Shown: in pieces, positions 33,267-42,586 of the stretch | How the letters are laid out: every line of letters starts with the position of its first letter | Numbering within the stretch: the first letter of the stretch is position 1 | NCBI RefSeq assembly: GCF_003711845.1 | Contig: NZ_RHLQ01000002.1 | Coordinates: 62,001 to 126,000, forward strand | Reading direction: 5' to 3' | Origin: Lysinibacillus halotolerans | GTDB lineage: Bacteria > Bacillota > Bacilli > Bacillales_A > Planococcaceae | DNA length: 64,000 bases | Translations under genes and position numbers: made by a program | Notes under the pieces: generated by a model | Told to the model about the DNA's origin: nothing | The model's input: the letters and a program-made list of their open reading frames with translations, nothing else | Databases searched by the model: none

Positions 33267-34085
33267 TTGATAGCATATCAATCAAACAATGTAACTGTTT
33301 TTCAAAGTTTAATTTACAAAACGACATCCCTTGTTATCCGAACCAATGATTGTATCATTATTGTGGATCCAAATTTGCTCCCTATCGAAGTAAATGAAAT
33401 AAAAGAATATGTAGAAGAGATTAGAGGAAATCGCCCTATCTATTTAATTTTTACCCATTCCGATTGGGATCATATTGTTGGTTACGGTGCTTTTCAAGAC
33501 GGAATTGTTATTGCAAGTGAGCGTTTCGAAAATCGACAGGATAAAGAAGCGATACTTCATCAAATTAGACAGTTTGATGATCAATATTATTTAGATCGAG
33601 ATTATCCTATTCTTTATCCTCCTGTTAATATCCCAGTAACCTTTGATGGACAAGTATTAGAAGTAGGTGAAACGAAATTTACCTTTTATATGGCAGAAGG
33701 TCATACAAATGATGGGATTTTTATTGTAGTAGAACCTTTAGGTGTATGGATTGCTGGGGACTATTTGTCAAATGTTGAATTTCCCTTCATTTATTTTAAT
33801 AGTGAAAAGTATGAAGAAACATTACGAAAAACCAATAAAATTTTAGACAATCATTCTTTTCACCTTCTAGTACCGGGACATGGTGATCCAACAAATATTA
33901 AAGAGGAAGTCATTTTCCGAAAAATAACTTCTTATCGTTATATCCAGGAATTACGAAATGCCATTAAAGAAAACAGAGATCATCGTTTTTTAATACAAGG
34001 TTATAAATATAAAGAAGAACAAATTAAAAGCCATGAAGAAAACTATCAATTAATTAAAAAAGAATTGCAAGTTGAAGCAACCTAG
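33267..34085 (+). CDS. MBL-fold metallo-hydrolase
   Basis: 272-residue metallo-beta-lactamase-fold protein. Zinc ligands are in THSDWDHIVG around residue 70, EGHTNDGIF around residue 145 and PGHGDP around residue 215. The second position of the HxHxDH motif is Ser (T-H-S-D-W-D-H) rather than His, so one zinc site is altered. Such HxSDWDH proteins form a recognisable subgroup of unknown substrate. The TTG start at 33267 follows AGGGGTGAT. It has no signal peptide. The coiled-coil gene follows 89 bases later. Confidence 0.82.
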   Translation: MIAYQSNNVTVFQSLIYKTTSLVIRTNDCIIIVDPNLLPIEVNEIKEYVEEIRGNRPIYLIFTHSDWDHIVGYGAFQDGIVIASERFENRQDKEAILHQIRQFDDQYYLDRDYPILYPPVNIPVTFDGQVLEVGETKFTFYMAEGHTNDGIFIVVEPLGVWIAGDYLSNVEFPFIYFNSEKYEETLRKTNKILDNHSFHLLVPGHGDPTNIKEEVIFRKITSYRYIQELRNAIKENRDHRFLIQGYKYKEEQIKSHEENYQLIKKELQVEAT

Positions 34086-34174
34086 CATAGTAATGAAGTG
34101 AACAATCCATCATTGAACCCTCTAGACAATTGCCGCATAAACTAGGTGAGGCGAGCAAAAGGGGGTGTCCTCAA

Positions 34175-34939
34175 ATGGGATTGTATATTAATAATAAAGA
34201 ACACCCAAGAGTGTTTAGTCAGTCGAATCATTTAGTAGAGCCGAATCAAGTGGAATTTAAGCGAGATTACTTATCCGAGTTAATTGAACAACAAGTGAAT
34301 GCAACTCGAAACTTACAATTTTCCTTAAATCAAATACACTATTCTCAAAATGATTGGAATGAGCATCAAACAAATCGATTGAGAAAATTAAATGGACGAT
34401 TAGATGAACTAAGGGAATTCCAGCATCATCAAAAAACATTGGATCAACAAGTCGACATTCGATTGGAAAATATTGAAAATCAACATCGTACATTAAACGA
34501 ATCAATCCTTCAGGAACAACATATCCATCAGGATCTATTTGATCAAGTAAATGCGATCAATTATTCTCAAAAAGAAATTGTAAGTCGAATTGATGTTTTA
34601 AATGATGAATATAAAGAGATTGTTACGATTTTAAAAGATTACTCAGCTATAAACGAAGCGTTAATTACCCGTTTAGAAACAGTTGCCATGACAAAAGAAA
34701 AGTTGGAAGAACAAATTCAAGCCCATAGTGAACATAATCAACAGTTAGTTCATCAAATGACCTTTATCGAAGAAGCTCAAAAAGATGTTTTAGATCGGGT
34801 TGATAATAATGAAGGATTAATCGAAAAAGTTATGCGACAAATTGATCATCTGCGGTCTATTTTATTTGAACGTACAAACGATTTAGAAGAAAAAATTGAG
34901 AAAGTATTACAAAATTCAGTAACATTTTTCAAAAAATAA
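34175..34939 (+). CDS. Coiled-coil protein of unknown function
   Basis: 254 residues. The first 18 (MGLYINNKEHPRVFSQSN) look like a short conserved-style tag. The remainder is almost wholly helical with heptad spacing and many Gln, Glu, Asn and Ile. It is probably an elongated dimer or trimer. No enzyme motif, signal peptide or membrane helix is visible. ATG 34175 follows a GGGGG site; the longer frame from 34130 has none. I recall similarly arranged, unnamed proteins in bacilli but cannot assign a function. A role as a scaffold or in the spore coat is possible, without direct evidence. Confidence 0.6.
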   Translation: MGLYINNKEHPRVFSQSNHLVEPNQVEFKRDYLSELIEQQVNATRNLQFSLNQIHYSQNDWNEHQTNRLRKLNGRLDELREFQHHQKTLDQQVDIRLENIENQHRTLNESILQEQHIHQDLFDQVNAINYSQKEIVSRIDVLNDEYKEIVTILKDYSAINEALITRLETVAMTKEKLEEQIQAHSEHNQQLVHQMTFIEEAQKDVLDRVDNNEGLIEKVMRQIDHLRSILFERTNDLEEKIEKVLQNSVTFFKK

Positions 34940-35029
34940 CTTTTCTCTTTTTTCATTATTCATTTTTTTAGAAAATATTACACTTAGATTGAATTAATTT
35001 CTTTTATTTGATACAGTATAAGAAATATG

Positions 35030-35282
35030 GAATCAATGAAGTGACCAAGTAAATAAGAATTGTGAAACAGAAAATATAGCATTTGCTGAGAGCTATATCA
35101 CCGCTTCTTATTGAAACCTATCACGGAGATGCGAGTTAAAGCTTGCCGAGTCGTTATCGTTACAAACGCGTAGAGGGTAGAAGGGAGAATTTTTTCTTTT
35201 TACCGAACTAAGGTGGTACCACGTCTATTCAGCACAAAGACGTCCTTTTGATTAGGACTCTTTGTGCTTTTTATTGTTCAAA
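35030..35282 (+). ncRNA. T-box leader, proline specifier, before proS
   Basis: The T-box sequence AAGGTGGTACCACG spans 35210-35223. Stem I pairs GTGA and AATAAGAA with TTCTTATT and TCAC; the specifier loop on its 3' side reads GAAACCTA, placing CCT (Pro) at 35117-35119. The terminator pairs AGCACAAAGA with TCTTTGTGCT (35231-35273) followed by TTTTATT. Uncharged tRNA-Pro should bind the T-box and allow readthrough into proS. The adjoining 90 bases upstream hold no gene. Confidence 0.93.
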
Positions 35283-35364
35283 AAATACGAACGAGTCGGA
35301 ACCATAAATTGTAGCGCTAGATAGGGAAAATGAAAATTGTAAAAAGTTTTAGGAGGAAATAACA

Positions 35365-36801
35365 ATGTCACAACAAACGAATGATTTTTCTAAATGGTAT
35401 ATTGACACAATTCAAAAAGCAGATTTAATGGACTATACACCCGTTCGTGGCTGTATTGCATTTAAACCAGACGGTTATGAACTATGGGAACATATTCAAT
35501 CGGAAATGGACCGTCGTTTTAAAGAAACAGGTCACCGTAATGCCTATTTCCCAATGTTAATTCCAGAATCTTTCTTCCAAAAAGAGAAGGATCACATTGA
35601 AGGATTTTCGCCAGAACTTCCATGGGTAACAGAAGCAGCAGGAGAAAAATTAGAAGAACGATTAGCTCTTCGTCCGACTTCTGAAACAATGATTGGCCAC
35701 CTTTATTCTGATTGGATTAAAAGTTACCGTGATTTACCAGTTTTAATTAACCAATGGGCGAACGTCTTCCGTTGGGAAAAGAAAACTCTTCCTTTCATCC
35801 GTACTTCTGAGTTTTTATGGCAAGAAGGGCACACAGCTCACGTGGATGAAGAAGACGCTCGTAAAGAAACGATGCAAATGTTAAACATTTATAAAGAAGT
35901 TGTTGAAAACTTTTTAGCGATTCCTGTATATGATGGACAAAAAACGCCATCTGAACGTTTCGCGGGGGCTGTTGATACGTATTCGATCGAAGCAATGATG
36001 AAAGATGGTAAAGCAGTACAAGCTGGTACTTCACACTATTTAGGGACAAAATTTGCTGAAGCCTTTGATATTAAATATTTAAATAAAGAAAATAAACATG
36101 TTCATGTGCATACGACATCATGGGGTACGTCTACTCGTTTAATTGGTTCAGTCATTATGGTACACGGTGACGAGCAAGGTTTAGTCCTACCGCCAACAAT
36201 TGCTCCAACACAAGTTGTATTAATTCCAGTAGGTCCATGGAAGAAGAACCCAGCTATTATCGAGAAATTAGATGAAATCTTCGCAGCACTTAAAGCAAAG
36301 GGTATTCGTGTCCGTCTTGATGATTCTGATCAATCACCAGGATATAAATTTAATGAATGGGAATTAAAAGGGGTACCAGCACGTATTGAACTAGGTCCTC
36401 GTGATTTAGAAAATAATCAAGTATTATTAAAAATGCGTGATGAATCCGATAAACAAACTGTAGATTTAAACTCTGTTGTCGAAGCAATTGAAAAAGAGTT
36501 GAAAGTGATGCAAACAAGACTTTATGACAAAGCAAAAGCATTCCGCGATGCGAATTCTCATACTCACATTGATTCTTTAGAGCAATTACAGCAACATTTA
36601 TCTGATTCTGAGAAAAACGGAACGATTCCAGGTTGGATTTTAGCAGGATGGTGTGGTGACGATGCTTGTGAATCTAATGTAAAAGAACAAACGAAATTTA
36701 CAACTCGTAACATACCGTTTAATCCACCAACTGAAAAACATACATGTATTAACTGTGGTAAAGAAGCGAAACATACAGTTTGGTTTGGCCGAGCTTATTA
36801 A
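35365..36801 (+). CDS. proS: Prolyl-tRNA synthetase, archaeal/eukaryote-type short form
   Basis: 478-residue class-II synthetase charging tRNA-Pro. It is the short form (ProS type 3) rather than the 560-residue bacterial form with an editing insertion. Motif 2 is FRWEKKTLPFIRTSEFLWQE around residue 130-150; HTTSWGTSTRLIGSVIM carries motif 3. The anticodon-binding domain follows, then a C-terminal zinc-type domain with Cys in CGDDACESN and CINCGKEAK and the terminal GRAY. ATG 35365 follows AGGAGG. It is preceded by a proline T-box and followed by a terminator, so it is a single-gene unit. Confidence 0.96.
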   Translation: MSQQTNDFSKWYIDTIQKADLMDYTPVRGCIAFKPDGYELWEHIQSEMDRRFKETGHRNAYFPMLIPESFFQKEKDHIEGFSPELPWVTEAAGEKLEERLALRPTSETMIGHLYSDWIKSYRDLPVLINQWANVFRWEKKTLPFIRTSEFLWQEGHTAHVDEEDARKETMQMLNIYKEVVENFLAIPVYDGQKTPSERFAGAVDTYSIEAMMKDGKAVQAGTSHYLGTKFAEAFDIKYLNKENKHVHVHTTSWGTSTRLIGSVIMVHGDEQGLVLPPTIAPTQVVLIPVGPWKKNPAIIEKLDEIFAALKAKGIRVRLDDSDQSPGYKFNEWELKGVPARIELGPRDLENNQVLLKMRDESDKQTVDLNSVVEAIEKELKVMQTRLYDKAKAFRDANSHTHIDSLEQLQQHLSDSEKNGTIPGWILAGWCGDDACESNVKEQTKFTTRNIPFNPPTEKHTCINCGKEAKHTVWFGRAY

Positions 36802-36810
36802 TTAAATGAC

Positions 36811-36858
36811 AATCCACCTAAAAATCCTCCATGAAGAGAATTTTTAGGTGGATTTTAT
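36811..36858 (+). terminator. Terminator after proS
   Basis: AATCCACCTAAAAAT (36811-36825) with ATTTTTAGGTGGATT (36840-36854), 15 perfect pairs, then TTATTA. The next 230 bases to the serC terminator contain no gene that I can support. Confidence 0.88.
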
Positions 36859-37082
36859 TATTTAGATGATTCGAACACTATTTCATACGATTTAGCACAG
36901 ACTATAAAGTAGAGAAAGTAAGAAAGATTCTAACTTAGTATGTGACATTAAATCAGCTCCCTTGTTAGGAAAAAATGAAAAATAGTATCAATGATTAATT
37001 GTTCGAATCATTATTCAGTTTGGTTCTTTTAATAAATATCATACTTGTTTGCTAGTTTTTGCACTCAGTAGTTTTAAAATAA

Positions 37083-37111
37083 AAAAGACCCAATTATTAA
37101 AATTGGGCCAT
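37083..37111 (-). terminator. Terminator after serC
   Basis: On the minus strand GGCCCAATT pairs with AATTGGGTC and is followed by TTTTTTATTTT. It lies six bases beyond the serC stop. Confidence 0.9.
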
Positions 37112-37116
37112 TTCAT

Positions 37117-38214
37117 TTATTGATGTTTTTTCTGGAATTCAATCATAAAATTAGTAAGGGCTTGACATGCTTCAACCGGAACAGCATTGTAAGTTGATGC
37201 ACGGCATCCTCCCACTGAACGGTGACCGTTCAAACCTACAAAGCCAGCTTCTTTTGCCTCAACAAGGAATTGTTTTTCTAGCTCTTCATCAGCAACACGG
37301 AATGTTATATTCATTAATGAACGTGATGATAACTCCGCATGTCCTTTATAAAAGCCATTACTTTGATCGATTACATCATAGATTAATTTTGCTTTGGCTT
37401 CATTGTTTTTCTCAATACCTTCGAGCCCACCTTGCGCTTCAACCCATTTAAGAACTTCCCCTAACATGTAAATACCAAAGGTTGGTGGAGTGTTATATAA
37501 AGAATTTGAATCTGCGTGTGTTGTGTATTTTAACATAGTAGGAATGTTCTTGTTCGCTTTTTCAAGTAGATCTTTTCGAATAATGACAACGGTAACACCT
37601 GATGGACCAAGGTTCTTTTGGGCACCAGCATAAATAAGACCGAATTTACTAATATCAACAGGCTTAGAAAGGATATCACTAGACATATCTGCTACTAAAG
37701 GTACTTCGCCGGTATGAGGGAATTCCTTCCATTGTGTGCCATAAATTGTGTTGTTAGAAGTAATGTGCACATACGCATCTGTTTGATCAAATTGAATTTC
37801 GTTTAAAGTGGGGATATTTCGATATTTATTTTCTTTTGAACTAGCAGCTTCTGCTGTTTTTCCAAAAAGTAATGCTTCTTTTAATGCTTTTTCAGACCAT
37901 GAACCTGTCAATACATAACTCGCCCTTTGACCTTCTTTTAAAAAATTCATCGGTACCATCGTAAATTGAAGACTAGCACCACCTTGTAAAAAAAGAACTT
38001 CATAGTTATCAGGAATAGCATATAACGCTTTTAATCGAGCGATTGCTTCGTTATGTACTTCATCATAATCTTTACTACGATGACTCATTTCCATTATGGA
38101 CATTCCAGCGTTGTTGTAATTGATCAGTTCTTGTTGAGCTTTTTCAAGTACTTCTAGTGGTAGAGCTGATGGACCTGCATTGAAATTAAAAGCACGTGTA
38201 ATGGTTGAATTCAA
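37117..38214 (-). CDS. serC: Phosphoserine aminotransferase
   Basis: 365-residue class-V PLP enzyme making 3-phosphoserine in serine synthesis and serving in pyridoxal phosphate synthesis in some bacteria. The N-terminus is RAFNFNAGPSALP, the PLP Lys lies in YAGAQKNLGPSG around residue 198, and the C-terminal GHRSVGGCRASTYNAV is intact. GTG at 38223 is in frame but overlaps AAGGAGTGG; TTG 38214 lies 8 bases after AAGGAG and is preferred. It stands alone; serA is not in the window. The 460 bases upstream, to the YjcZ-type gene, are A+T-rich without a supported gene. Confidence 0.94.
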   Translation of the reverse strand: MNSTITRAFNFNAGPSALPLEVLEKAQQELINYNNAGMSIMEMSHRSKDYDEVHNEAIARLKALYAIPDNYEVLFLQGGASLQFTMVPMNFLKEGQRASYVLTGSWSEKALKEALLFGKTAEAASSKENKYRNIPTLNEIQFDQTDAYVHITSNNTIYGTQWKEFPHTGEVPLVADMSSDILSKPVDISKFGLIYAGAQKNLGPSGVTVVIIRKDLLEKANKNIPTMLKYTTHADSNSLYNTPPTFGIYMLGEVLKWVEAQGGLEGIEKNNEAKAKLIYDVIDQSNGFYKGHAELSSRSLMNITFRVADEELEKQFLVEAKEAGFVGLNGHRSVGGCRASTYNAVPVEACQALTNFMIEFQKKHQ

Positions 38215-38677
38215 ATGAACCACTCCTTGAAGAAATTTAATTGATATAGTTGATTATATACTGAATTTTACGTAAGTGGTTTTGAATATTAGATAAAAGT
38301 AATAAAAATTTTGATTTTTCGAATTTTATCGTAAATAAATAATACATATTTATACTAAATTTTTTTACTCAAAATATTTTATATATAAGATTCTTTTGAA
38401 GTGATGATAGTTTTTCGATAAAAGATGTACAAAAACCTTTCGAAAAATAACGGATTCGAAATACAGTCTATTTCAGAAAAATATTTGATTCTTAAACGTA
38501 TGTCTTGCTACTAGTTTTTTTCAAAGCATTTATTAATCTGAGGTTAAAAAAATCTACAGTTTTATAGCTTTTTATGAAAAAGAATCTATTTTTTCTTAAG
38601 AAGCTCCACACTTGTCCATAACCTTACATTCTTAAAGTCATAAAGTAGAAATAGAACTGAGGAAAGGAGGATATGGC

Positions 38678-38854
38678 ATGGGTTACTCTAATGACGTAGG
38701 TGGTGTAGGCGACTACTGTAATAATGTAGGAGGAGTAGAAGACAATCATTGTAATGGTGGTTCCGGCGGATTCGGCGGCGGCTTTGCATTACTTGTAGTT
38801 CTATTCATTCTTCTTATTATCATCGGTACGCAATTCAATAAAAGATACTATTAG
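38678..38854 (+). CDS. YjcZ-family sporulation peptide
   Basis: 58-residue peptide. A hydrophilic, Gly/Asn-rich N-terminal half with two Cys (DYCNNV, NHCNGG) leads to GGFGGGFALLVVLFILLIII, the conserved single membrane segment of the YjcZ family. It ends in TQFNKRYY. ATG 38678 lies 7 bases after AAAGGAGG; the ATG at 38673 is too close. The family is abundant in spore formers and often found in the spore integument, role unknown. The N-terminal extension with repeated VGGV is longer than in most members. Confidence 0.85.
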   Translation: MGYSNDVGGVGDYCNNVGGVEDNHCNGGSGGFGGGFALLVVLFILLIIIGTQFNKRYY

Positions 38855-38870
38855 TATTTTTTATTGATCA

Positions 38871-38900
38871 AAAGAATGGGAGCGCTATCCCATTCTTTAC
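38871..38900 (+). terminator. Terminator after the first YjcZ-type gene
   Basis: AAAGAATGGGA (38871-38881) and TCCCATTCTTT (38888-38898) pair perfectly; the T run is short. Confidence 0.75.
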
Positions 38901-39002
38901 TACATAAATTGTAAAATCCTTTTAAAACTAAACATTTGTCCCTAGTAATGCCGGGTATTAGTCATAAATTGTTAGTATCTTAGATAAAGGGGGAGAAATG
39001 TT

Positions 39003-39119
39003 ATGCATTATAATTCATATGGTGATGGTGGTTACTCTAAAAATGGAAATGAATTTGTTCTACTCGTCGTTCTGTTTATTCTTTTAATTATCGTTGGAGC
39101 ATTCTACTTCAACCACTAA
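39003..39119 (+). CDS. Second YjcZ-family sporulation peptide
   Basis: 38 residues: a short polar head (MHYNSYGDGGYSKNGNE) and the family membrane segment FVLLVVLFILLIIVGAFYF. ATG 39003 follows AAAGGGGGAG. An ATG at 38998 opens another frame and is rejected because its product is unlike the family. It lies 148 bases after the first peptide gene, with its own terminator, so the two are probably expressed separately. Confidence 0.85.
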   Translation: MHYNSYGDGGYSKNGNEFVLLVVLFILLIIVGAFYFNH

Positions 39120-39140
39120 AATATCATCGAACACCTTACG

Positions 39141-39179
39141 GGATTTTAAAGCTAGTTGGCTTTAAAATCCTTTTTATTT
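39141..39179 (+). terminator. Terminator after the second YjcZ-type gene
   Basis: GGATTTTAAAGC (39141-39152) with GCTTTAAAATCC (39159-39170), 12 perfect pairs, then TTTTTATTT. Confidence 0.92.
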
Positions 39180-39349
39180 GTCTGTAATTAGAAAGGATTT
39201 CCAATTATAATTATAGAAAAGAGGAATACAGAGCTAAGACAGGAGTATATTTATAACATGCGTTTTCAGGATTTGGTTGGCCGTGTGAAAAGAAACATAC
39301 ATAAACGATTGAAATGATTAAGTAATAAATCAGTTTTGGAGGAACAAAA

Positions 39350-41485
39350 ATGCAAAATGACACTGAAAAACGTATTGATTATCTTGAAAAAGAAGTACGT
39401 GAGTTGCGATTAGAACTAAATCAGTTAAAATCAGCTACAACGGGTTTTGAACAGCCATTACCAATTAAAGTAAAAAAGACAGTTGAAAAAGTACCGATGG
39501 AATTACAGAAAGCAAAAGTTAATCCAGTCAATTCAACTGAAAAAACTCGACCAAAGATTCAAACAGTCCCACCTTCCAAGAAGCAAGCTTTACCACCAAA
39601 AAAACAAAAAAGCTTTGAAGAAATCATCGTTTGGTCTTTACCAAAAATATTTATGATTATTCTCGTTTTAGGTGTTTTATGGGGATTAAAACTAATTAGT
39701 GACTTTGGATTGCTTTCAACGGAAGTTAAACTCGTCTTAGCTTATGGATTATCAATCGCGTTATTTGTAATTGCGTACAGAATGGACAAAATGAAAAGGG
39801 ATACTTCACAAGTTTTAACCGTTGTTTTATATGGTGGAACATTTTGTATCGGGATCTTAACAACAGCAGCTGGAGCAATAATTTATGAAGTTTTAGGACT
39901 TTATTTTGCTTTATTGATTGCTTTCGTTTACATTGCATATGGAGTAGCTATTTGCTATGTGAAGAAGAATGAAGTTCTTTCAATATTCGTCATGTTCACT
40001 TCGTTGCTTTTACCGTACTTGTTAGAATATATGGATTTTAACGGACCGTGGATATTACTGTACGTTTTGATTATTTTTATTGCCATGCAGTTTATATTGA
40101 TTAAACATGTTCAAAAAATTGCCCTTTATATTACATACGGTTTTTCCATACTAGCAGTAATAATTATTTGGCTACTCAATCAAGAACATCACTGGTTTTA
40201 TTTATCTAGTGTCATTATTTTAAATGGTTTATTGCTTTATGTTTGGTGGCATCAAAATAAAGTAAGAGGGGAATATATTGCGTTCCACGAAGGTTTATTG
40301 TTTAGCTTAAGCGGCTTAACCGTTGCAATCGTAAATTTCATTACAAATGAACCGGAACTAGCTTTGTTCTTCTTAACGATTATTTATATACAATTTGCTT
40401 ACCAAGCTTATCGAAATAAAATAAAACAACTCGTAGATGTTATTGGAACGTTATCAATACTTACCGTATTTAACATGTTACTTGCTTTGGATTTATCCAA
40501 TACAATAGACATCGTATTATTTCCTTTCAGTGCTTTTTTATCAATCATGTTGGCTATTCGAATTGGCGCTACGATTATGAAAATAACGTATAGTATTTTA
40601 ATGACGATTACCGTTTTCAATCATTTATTACTAAGTGATGTTAAACCTTTTTGGACGATTGAACACGCAAACTATTTATTCATTTTAGTTTATTTAATTG
40701 TTATTTTCTTATATGTACAAAAACAAAGAGCCGTTAAAGTTAATGATAATTCAAAAGCAACCATTTCTTTCTCAGGAGATCTATTGCCCATTATCATTAC
40801 AAGCTTTTTCTTCTTTTATGTTAATCAATTTGACTATAGTTACATTTCAAACGATTACCCATATGCAACCTTTATATTAATAGCTGTTGCAACGTTTGGA
40901 AGTATCTTTATGCCAAAACGATTAACTGGGCGGGCATTAAAATATGTACTAATCTTCGCCTTTACTATTTCAACAATCAACTTACTACCGAGTCATTACG
41001 TATTTGGATTAGAAATTTTGCTAAATATTTTTGCGCGGTTCATTTATATATGTTTCATCATATGGTTTATGGTGGATATTTTAATGAAAGGTACTCTCTA
41101 TGAAACTTGGATTCGAAAAGTAAAAATCGATTTAGATGGACTTCATACGGTATGTATTTTGGCTGGGATGATGTTGTTGTATGGGCTACTCAATCAATTA
41201 CAATTTGATCAATTGTTAAATCCGATATTTGTGATTGCTAGTAAAACAATACTTTTATTTATCGTTTCTAGCATTTCTTTATGGATCAGTACCACTTATC
41301 ATTACAAGAAAGTAAAAGTAATGGGGTATGCCCTCATTGTTATCGCCATCTTTAAACTTGTATTTTTCGATTTAAGTTCTTTAAATCTATTTATTCGTGC
41401 CATTTTATTTATATCCATTGGAGGTCTTGGTTTATTTCTATCAAACAAATTATTATCAAAGAATGGTAAAGTGGAAGAAAAATAG
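39350..41485 (+). CDS. DUF2339 polytopic membrane protein
   Basis: 711 residues. Residues 1-30 are a short coiled coil (KRIDYLEKEVRELRLELNQL). A Pro/Lys-rich linker follows to about residue 85. From EEIIVWSLPKIFMIILVLGV onward it is nearly all membrane, about 18-20 helices. The layout and the first helix pair with KLISDFGLLSTEVKLVLAYG match DUF2339, a family without known function. ATG 39350 follows GGAGGAAC. It is monocistronic, with an SDR gene 70 bases later. Transport or cell-envelope roles are only guesses. Confidence 0.82.
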   Translation: MQNDTEKRIDYLEKEVRELRLELNQLKSATTGFEQPLPIKVKKTVEKVPMELQKAKVNPVNSTEKTRPKIQTVPPSKKQALPPKKQKSFEEIIVWSLPKIFMIILVLGVLWGLKLISDFGLLSTEVKLVLAYGLSIALFVIAYRMDKMKRDTSQVLTVVLYGGTFCIGILTTAAGAIIYEVLGLYFALLIAFVYIAYGVAICYVKKNEVLSIFVMFTSLLLPYLLEYMDFNGPWILLYVLIIFIAMQFILIKHVQKIALYITYGFSILAVIIIWLLNQEHHWFYLSSVIILNGLLLYVWWHQNKVRGEYIAFHEGLLFSLSGLTVAIVNFITNEPELALFFLTIIYIQFAYQAYRNKIKQLVDVIGTLSILTVFNMLLALDLSNTIDIVLFPFSAFLSIMLAIRIGATIMKITYSILMTITVFNHLLLSDVKPFWTIEHANYLFILVYLIVIFLYVQKQRAVKVNDNSKATISFSGDLLPIIITSFFFFYVNQFDYSYISNDYPYATFILIAVATFGSIFMPKRLTGRALKYVLIFAFTISTINLLPSHYVFGLEILLNIFARFIYICFIIWFMVDILMKGTLYETWIRKVKIDLDGLHTVCILAGMMLLYGLLNQLQFDQLLNPIFVIASKTILLFIVSSISLWISTTYHYKKVKVMGYALIVIAIFKLVFFDLSSLNLFIRAILFISIGGLGLFLSNKLLSKNGKVEEK

Positions 41486-41555
41486 AAAAATTCCCACAAT
41501 TGAAATATTTTTTATATAATTTAATTATCTTTCAAGAACAAAGGAGTTATCGAAT

Positions 41556-42338
41556 ATGGATTTAGGATTAAAAGATAAAGTAGCGATTATTACAGGAGCT
41601 AGTAAAGGAATTGGTTTATATACCGCTTTACAACTTGTCAAAGAAGGGGCGAAAGTAGTCATTGCTGCCCGTACGGCATCAACTTTAAATGAAGCAAAAG
41701 CATTTATCCAACAACATACTGGGCAGGAAATTTTAACGATCTCTTGTGATGTTTCAAAAGAAGAAGATTGTAAACGTCTAATTGAAGAAACAGTACAACA
41801 TTATGGGAAATTAAATATTTTAATTAACAATGCCGGAACATCATCTGCCAACTCATTTGAAGATGTCGATACAGAACGATGGCATGCAGACTTAAATTTA
41901 AAATTATTCGGAGCAATCCATTGTTCGAAATATGCACTCCCATATTTAAAGGAACAAAAGGGTGGAGCGATTTTAAATTTAACAGCCGTACTGGCAAAAA
42001 CGCCACCAGCTTCCAGCTTACCTACTACAGTGAGTCGATCAGCTGGTCTTGCGTTAACGAAGGCAATGAGTAAAGATCTAGGAAAATATAATATCCGGGT
42101 AAATTCTGTTTGTATTGGCTTAATTCGCAGTCGCCAAATCGAAGAAATATGGCAAAAGGAGATGCCAGATCATACTTGGGAAGAATATTCAACAGAAGTA
42201 GGGAAATCTATTCCACTAGGACGTATTGGAGATACGGAAGAAGCTGCAAATGTCATAACATTTTTAGTTTCCGATGCGGCATCCTATGTAACGGGTACTG
42301 CCGTAAATATTGATGGTGGTTCTGGTGCAGCGTTATAA
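41556..42338 (+). CDS. SDR-family oxidoreductase
   Basis: 260-residue short-chain dehydrogenase. ITGASKGIG gives the cofactor loop, NNAG is intact, and Arg in AARTAS after strand two favours NADP. The usual catalytic Tyr is altered: the expected S-x12-Y-x3-K reads LTAVLAKTPPASSLPTTVSR, with Thr/Ser where Tyr and Lys normally sit. It therefore belongs to the atypical SDR group with SGN-type changes (as in some YoxD/BacC-like relatives) or is catalytically different. ATG 41556 follows AAAGGAG. The substrate is unknown. Confidence 0.8.
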   Translation: MDLGLKDKVAIITGASKGIGLYTALQLVKEGAKVVIAARTASTLNEAKAFIQQHTGQEILTISCDVSKEEDCKRLIEETVQHYGKLNILINNAGTSSANSFEDVDTERWHADLNLKLFGAIHCSKYALPYLKEQKGGAILNLTAVLAKTPPASSLPTTVSRSAGLALTKAMSKDLGKYNIRVNSVCIGLIRSRQIEEIWQKEMPDHTWEEYSTEVGKSIPLGRIGDTEEAANVITFLVSDAASYVTGTAVNIDGGSGAAL

Positions 42339-42346
42339 TCCTGTTC

Positions 42347-42380
42347 AATCCTGGTTGTTTCGGCAATCAGGATTTTTTCT
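42347..42380 (+). terminator. Terminator after the SDR gene
   Basis: AATCCTGGTTG (42347-42357) with CAATCAGGATT (42364-42374), one G-T pair, then six T. The next 200 bases up to telA hold no gene. Confidence 0.88.
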
Positions 42381-42586
42381 ATTATGTTAGTTAAATTTTA
42401 AAGATATTATGAATATACATTGAGCCTATTTATGACTATTGTTTCTGTAGTTTTCAATCGAAAATGAAACTTTTTTGCCATGTAAATCGTATGTTTTATA
42501 TAAACGAATATGGTAAATGATTAGAGAAGAGTATACTTACTATTTTAGATTCAATAGATACCATTTGTTAGAACGGAGGATAAAAG

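Noticed and set aside
39259-39318. 19-codon basic frame before the DUF2339 gene
   Set aside because: Ribosome site spacing is poor and the product is not recognisable.
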